A DNA stretch of 64,000 nucleotides from Alligator mississippiensis. Its lineage: Eukaryota; Chordata; Crocodylia; Alligatoridae. Location of the stretch: the NCBI RefSeq assembly GCF_030867095.1, contig NC_081829.1, positions 92,899,261-92,963,260 of the forward strand. The letters are read 5' to 3'. The notes beneath the pieces were generated by a model. It saw only the letters and a list, made by a program, of their open reading frames with translations, was not told the origin of the DNA and searched no databases. Made by a program: the position numbers and the translations under genes. The stretch's first letter is position 1, and the number at the start of each line of letters is the position of its first letter. This document shows positions 58,691-64,000 of this stretch, in pieces.

Positions 58691-59884
58691 AATACCTGTT
58701 CTGTTCATGACTGGAGGTCTTTACTTTCCCAGCCAGGCACAGAGCTGGTTAAAAAAATTATGCATATTATTTAGCAATAGAAAACTAAGAATTTGACTAA
58801 TTTCTGCCTTGCTGCACTATATTTTTTATTTTTCTACTGAAATCCTGAATGGTCCAAAGCAAAAATTTCCATCAGGAAACTCCAGTGAGGAAAGAGTTTC
58901 AGTGTTTAACTTCCTACCAAAAATTCACATTTTTTTAAATAAAAAAACCAAAATATTTGTTTTTTAATCACTTTTCATCACTTAAAAGACTTAAAAGACT
59001 TTTCATTGGCATTAGGTGAAGTTTATGACTTTCACAATTCAAAAGGATACCATTTAAAATTTTTCACTTTATTAATGTTTCCCAGTTAGCCTATTTTGAT
59101 TTTTCTAAGATAAATTAATCATTTGTCCAAGAATCTGTCTCCAATTTGGGTGGCTGGCCTAGGGGGTGAGATAGACCCCTTTCATTTTGGGGTCACCGAT
59201 TTGATTGAATCCAGTCTACCTGAAAAGTTATTTGCCAGTGGCTGGTTGGAGATCCCCATTGCTAAGAGATGACACCACCACACAGCATAGGACAACAGGT
59301 CAGCTTGCTGGCAATCTCAACAGAAAGTCTGTGATGCTTGATACCATGGATATAAAAATCTGAATGGCTAGGATGAGTAGCGAGGCAGAATGGCTGTCTC
59401 ATTTCTAGATGCCGTCCTCTCAGGTCAGGAAGGAACCTCAAGCAATGACGGGATATATGGATAAATTTGCACAGCCGGCACCTGTGTTGTATGCAGTCTC
59501 TAGCTCAATGGACTCTAACCAGCGCCTGTCTTCCTATCATGCTGATTAATTGACATGTACTTGCAAATTTTAAATACTTGGCTTTTAAAATGGAGCCTGC
59601 TAATGCCTACCCCAGTTTACATGGGTGTCATTGCACCAGTCTGTGTTATTTTCATTACACTTTGTGATAGAAAGAAGGGGCCGTCTGCTGTTCAGCCGCA
59701 TGGGAAGGACCCAGTACAACAATAAGAAGTGGAATAAAATTAGCAGTTTAAACAACAAGAACTGACCTCAAATAGCAATGGTATGTCAGTACATACAAAT
59801 GCAGGATCCAAAAGCATTACTCATTCAGTCAGTATTGTTCTAACTCTGGATGTGGATTCCTGATGTATTTGCATTGTTAATCAT
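58691..59884. other. Unique non-coding stretch
   Basis: AT-rich; no gene is recognised. Confidence 0.5.
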
Positions 59885-60095
59885 CGTTCTACTGGAGTCT
59901 AAGCTTGCAACACAACTGATCCAAGCACTTTGTAATCATTAAGCAAGTTTCCAAAGCGCCTTGTGGTTATACCTATTTTACAGAGAGAGAAGCTGAAGGA
60001 CAGATTTGCTTGAAGTCCCAAACTGTTGAAGGAGCAGAAGAAACTGGGAATCCGATTCCCCACTGCCTGCCTTGTCTCACTAGACCACAGTTTTG
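59885..60095 (-). repeat. MIR-type SINE fossil (minus)
   Basis: The order is CAAGCACTTTGTAATCATTA, AAAGCGCCTTGTGG, ACCTATTTTACAGAGAGAGA AGCTGAAGGACAG, then CCACTGCCTGCCTTGTCTCA CTAGACCAC. This is a near full-length reverse-oriented MIR. Confidence 0.8.
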
Positions 60096-60597
60096 CTTGT
60101 GGGCTGTAGCATCTCTCTGAGGTGCCTTGGCCCTGATGGCACATCCCAGCCCGATCAAGCCAATGGCGAGCTGGGATGCCTGATGAAGCCAGAGATGCAG
60201 CATTAGGAAGCTGAGTAGATTCTCTGCCATGACCCCCCTGCAAAATTAAAGCAAGCCAATTCTACAGTAAAAAAAAAGAAAGAAAAATCCTACTTTAAAA
60301 GCCTCTGCTTGCTGAAGTGCAGATGGGGGCTATTGTGTGGCAGTGTCTGTCATCAAGCAATTGATCAAGCGCTACCTGCCCAGAGGAAGCGCTGATGCTT
60401 GAGATTCCTGTTTGGAACAATTATGTACTTGACCTCAAAGCACGGGTCTCTTTGCTTTTATTTTTTTTTAGGAGGGGATAAGAAAGAAAAGGTTCCAGGC
60501 TCTTTGAAGAGCTCTTTTAGTGATGAAACAGGCTTTGGGAATTGGTATTTAGCCTCCTATAGAGCCCAGGGGACGTGAGGCTACGGTAGCTATAAGC
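60096..60597. other. Unique non-coding stretch
   Basis: Nothing recognised apart from short A and T runs. Confidence 0.5.
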
Positions 60598-60776
60598 CAG
60601 TGGCGTAACTAGGGGGGGCAGACAAGGACAGCTGCCCCGGGTGCCGACGTTGGGGGGGGACAGAAAAAAATGGCTGCTACCACAACCACACAGTGGCAAT
60701 GGTGGCAACTAGAAGTTGCTGCTGCACCTGCGTGGGGCAGCTGCTTCGGGCACCCACTTGCGTCCTTATGCCTGTG
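60598..60776. mobile_element. hAT-like MITE, CAGTGGCGTAAC family
   Basis: The left end CAGTGGCGTAACTAGGGGGG and the right end CGTCCTTATGCCTGTG are diverged inverted repeats. CTATAAGC and CTTTAAAA flank it as a weak 8-bp duplication (five matches). The internal GCTGCCCCGGGTGCCG word links it to 32930-33183. Confidence 0.65.
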
Positions 60777-60905
60777 CTTTAAAACATGTTTTTTGCCAGC
60801 ACCTTCCTCGGCCGCTTTTAGACTCTGCTGAGGGGTCTGCAGCATGCCCTGCATACAGCGCGCCCACTTGATGAGGCAGTCAATGGAAAGCAGCCTTGCA
60901 GGCAT

Positions 60906-61020
60906 CGTAGATTCATAGATTGTAGAGTCAGAAGGGACCCTGAAGGATCATCGTGTCTGTCTGACCTCCTGCCCCAGGCAGGAAAAGGCATCTTCTTCAG
61001 GGCCTTTGCTGATGGACTCT
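60906..61020 (-). repeat. CR1 LINE 3' end
   Basis: The plus strand reads GTAGATTCATAGATTGTAGA GTCAGAAGGGACCCTGAAGG then TCTGACCTCCTGCCCCAGGC, a CR1 tail in reverse. Confidence 0.85.
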
Positions 61021-64000
61021 TCTCTCCCCTTGATATGGGGGCTTGTCTAGCCCCCTGACAACACTCTAGCCCCTTATTACTCAGTGTAAAGGGACCAGAG
61101 TGAGATTGAGGATCTCTACCATCTTTGCTGCAGTTGACTTCAGGGTTTGAGTTACACTCGGACTCTTGTGGGGGTCTGCGGCAGCCGGAAACCAGGAGCG
61201 GCCACCACGCGAGCTACTTAGCAAGGCGGGGGGTGGGTGGGGTCTCTTGTCTCTTATGGGGGAGTTCCTGGGGGCCTCATCTCCTATGGGGGGGCTCCCT
61301 AAGTTCCTTCCCCCCCCCGTATTTCAAACCCTGGTTGATTTGTCTTATGTGGTCTTATAATCAAGCGAGACGATACTAAATGTCAGCTATCGGTATGAGA
61401 AGATGGTACTGCATCTGGGCATCAGGCCTGGGAACTTGAAGGTAAAATAATGCACCTCCTGTTTCAAGCAATATCATTCGATAACACTGTCCTCCTCTGT
61501 TGTAGTTTATGTTGGATCCATCCTAGCTCCACCAAGGCAGTGGAAATTTGGGACGAATGCAGGACCAGGAGTGCAGTGCTGGGAAGCTGAATGCAACCCA
61601 AGACTTTTCAGTGTCCAGGAACGCAATTGGGAGGCACCGGAGAATAACAAAGGACGGGGGAGTGGAGAGCATGAAAATCAAATTCTTTGCAGCATTCACC
61701 CTGGTGATTCATTCAGCATGAGCCTCAACCCAGCCTTCATCGGTGCTTTGCATTTCCTCGTTAGCATTCAGGATGCACATGCCTAACAGCAGCACGGCCA
61801 CTTCTGCTGAGGTGGGGGAAAGACGGGGAAGGGGTGCTGAGCTGAGACGCACTTCAAGCAAGGGGGTGTACGGAAGTTGAGTAATGCTTCCCGAGACTGA
61901 CCGATGTGTGGTTTTTATACCGCCAACACCATGTTGGTTTAGAAGCGGATACAATGAAAGCATGAAGGTAGCCCTCCACAGAGAAAGAATAATGGCAGCC
62001 CTTACTCCCATATGAGCATGTTTGCATCACCACTGCACCGGAGGCAAGGCTGGTGCTGATTTAATCAACGTCATCTAAAACCACCGGTAAAGCACACACC
62101 GCCTTGATCCTCATCCCCTCCACCTTCTTCTTACACACACCAAACCGGTTAGAAACCAACCACATAAAAACAAAAACCCTCTCCAGTGACACAACATCTG
62201 CTCTACAAGAGCAGTCTAGAAAACCAAATTTGTTTTCCTGTTTCAACGGGACAGCCGAAACTGCCCGGTCCCCTCCAGCCTGCCTGCCCTCCCTCCGCCC
62301 CCGCAGGAATGGAAAGCTCTTTGTGAGCCTGACAGTTGTATGCGGTATTATGATCTAATTGGCTCCTGCTGCTGCTTCCCCTTTGGGACCATGAAAGAAG
62401 TCAATTACATAACACTAATGTGTGTACATACGATTCTTACAAAAGCAGAGTGGCCCATGTCAAGGGAACAAGGAAGTCGAACCCTGTTGTTTGGAGGAAT
62501 TCAGACCATTACAAAAAAAAAACAAACCACATCCACACAAAAAACCAGAACCGATATCTTTGCTTTCAACCCAAAACAACAACGAGGAAAAGACCGGTCG
62601 GTTCATTGCCCTCAAGCCGAGAGCAGGCTCTAAAAAGATGTAAATATATTTTCACGAAGGTTATAAGCAAACTTCTCCCTAAAGTGTTTTTCTTTCGCAT
62701 GCAAGCAAGAAAAATGCATTGGATAAAACAAACTTAGCTTATTTTAGTTTCTACTCAATTACCTGTTAATGGAAAAAATCTGGCACCGCTAATAATGAGG
62801 CAGGAATGAGATCACTGTTCTTGAAGCCTGGCTTGTCAGGGAAGCTTGCAACAAGAAGTGCATTTATCTGCCTTTCTATAACCCTTTTCAAGCACTCTGT
62901 CAGGGAGCCCAAACTGAACAGCCAGTTTAGGAGGAACTTGGAACCTGCTCCAGGCCTCCTCGGCCCTCTGGGAAAAGGAAAATTATTGTTGGCAAGTCTG
63001 CCTGGCTCCAGAAGTTGATCCAGTGCCCCCCACTTGCCCATGCAGCAGCAGACAGAGCTAAGAATTTTGTTATAATTAAATAACAGAGTGCTGATTGGTT
63101 GCTGGAGGTGGTCTTGAAACTGGTGTTTAAGGCCGAGGAGAACAACGGTTACTATTCATAGAAAAAGCATAGAGTCTTAAAATCCATCTGTTTCGTTCCA
63201 AATTTAGGCCAAAAATTGCTCACTCACTGTCTTTAAAAATACCACCTGCTTAGCTATTTTGTATAATGTGCCATTATATAAGTTTGAAGGAGGGAAGGGG
63301 TAAAAAAAAAAGAAAAGAAAAAAGGAAGATTAAAAAGGTATAGCCTGGATCCAAATGAAAAAGCAGCAGCTTGTTCAATAGGGAAGATCTAAAATGAGAG
63401 CGCGAAGGAGACATTTTCTTAGGAAGATAAAGCAGGGTGTCTGCCAAAACCTGAGAAGCAGCAACTACGCGTGAGCCTGTTTGCAAATAAGATAGCAATG
63501 ATTTTGGAAAGCCTTTCTGCTATGCTGGGTCTAGCAGATAAATGCACAGAACAGGAGCCCTCTAAATTCAGCCAAGCAAGACTCAGCATACAGAGCCATA
63601 TGTTGTAAAAGGTCTACAGAGATGAATGGCCTCTGTCTGCTACACAGAGGAGCATGTATGTAGCCCAGTTGGGCCTCACGTGTGCGGATGGCACAGGATG
63701 TGTTATTAATCATGCTACAGAACCGCACAAGAGCCCCGGGCTTTTACTACTTTAGTTCAGTCCTTTTACCACGGCTGGACTCCTTTCATGGGGGCAAGTG
63801 CAATGAGCATCTTAATAAATGACTCCAACACAGGTAAGGAGAGCCTCACAACCCAGAGCCAGCTTTCCTGGTCCTGTACGTGGTGAATTCATCCAACAAT
63901 CAACTTGTAATCTTCAAGCAGCAAAAAATACCATGAAAGCTCCTTGCTTTCATGTGAAAAAGCAACCCCATTAAGTTAGGTGCCAGCCTCAGGTGAAAAC
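61021..64000. other. Unique stretch to window end
   Basis: No gene is recognised. G-runs lie at 61210-61320. 62340-63130 has few repeats and AT-rich words such as CTAATTGGC, CAATTACCTGTTAATGG and CGCTAATAATGAGG, which could mark conserved non-coding DNA. An A/G-rich run is at 63285-63335. Confidence 0.4.

Noticed and set aside
1..64000. A novel defence or biosynthetic system
   Set aside because: No operon, clustered enzymes or prokaryotic signals exist here. The window is vertebrate non-coding DNA dominated by transposon remains.

Overview
This is nuclear DNA of a vertebrate, most likely a non-avian reptile and probably a crocodilian. The evidence is the repeat content. There are many CR1 LINE tails and CR1 open-reading-frame remnants, old MIR-type CORE-SINEs, hairpin MITEs whose ends carry a GTCTACA core (they resemble, from memory, the Chompy MITE-like repeats of crocodilians), a short mariner-type hairpin element, a pogo/Tigger-like DNA transposon, and several small hAT-like elements with 8-bp target duplications. 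There is no operon, ribosome binding site, CRISPR array or other prokaryotic feature. I found no rRNA or tRNA gene.

I can support no complete, confidently identified protein-coding gene. The window reads as intergenic or intronic DNA. The most gene-like part is a GC-rich, CpG-poor block at 5050-7600. Its left half holds a minus-strand reading frame with a coiled-coil-like tail and a polyadenylation signal. Its right half holds plus-strand exon-like pieces with good splice sites, a terminal reading frame and an AATAAA. The product is not recognised, and the block may be a transposon-borne or decayed gene.

Layout. 1-5050: unique sequence, a SINE-like repeat split by a perfect hairpin MITE (2560-2645), a CR1 reverse-transcriptase fossil (4290-4690) and a GTCTACA-end MITE (4693-5047). 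5050-7600: the GC-rich block. 7600-23100: mostly unique AT-rich DNA with SINEs, a CR1 tail and a hAT element (14502-15210). 23100-26100: a CR1 tail, a 1.1-kb hAT element with an exon-like cassette, and a second GTCTACA-end MITE. 26100-35420: microsatellites, CR1 fossils, two short hAT elements with exact 8-bp duplications, and a Tigger-like element facing an inverted partial copy across microsatellites. 35420-45000: mostly unique DNA with possible conserved regulatory stretches, a 120-bp homopurine tract and hAT elements. 45000-53000: LINE and SINE fossils. 53000-64000: unique DNA, a 37-bp minisatellite, more hAT and MIR fossils and a last CR1 tail.

The repeats do not work together as a pathway. 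They record successive waves of transposition: a MITE inside a SINE, a MITE inside CR1, and two hAT insertions within 420 bp. The points most worth a second look are the hairpin MITEs as possible small-RNA precursors, the exon-like cassette in the hAT element, the GC-rich block, the CpG-richer patch near 38200 with promoter-type motifs, and four minus-strand exon-like segments.
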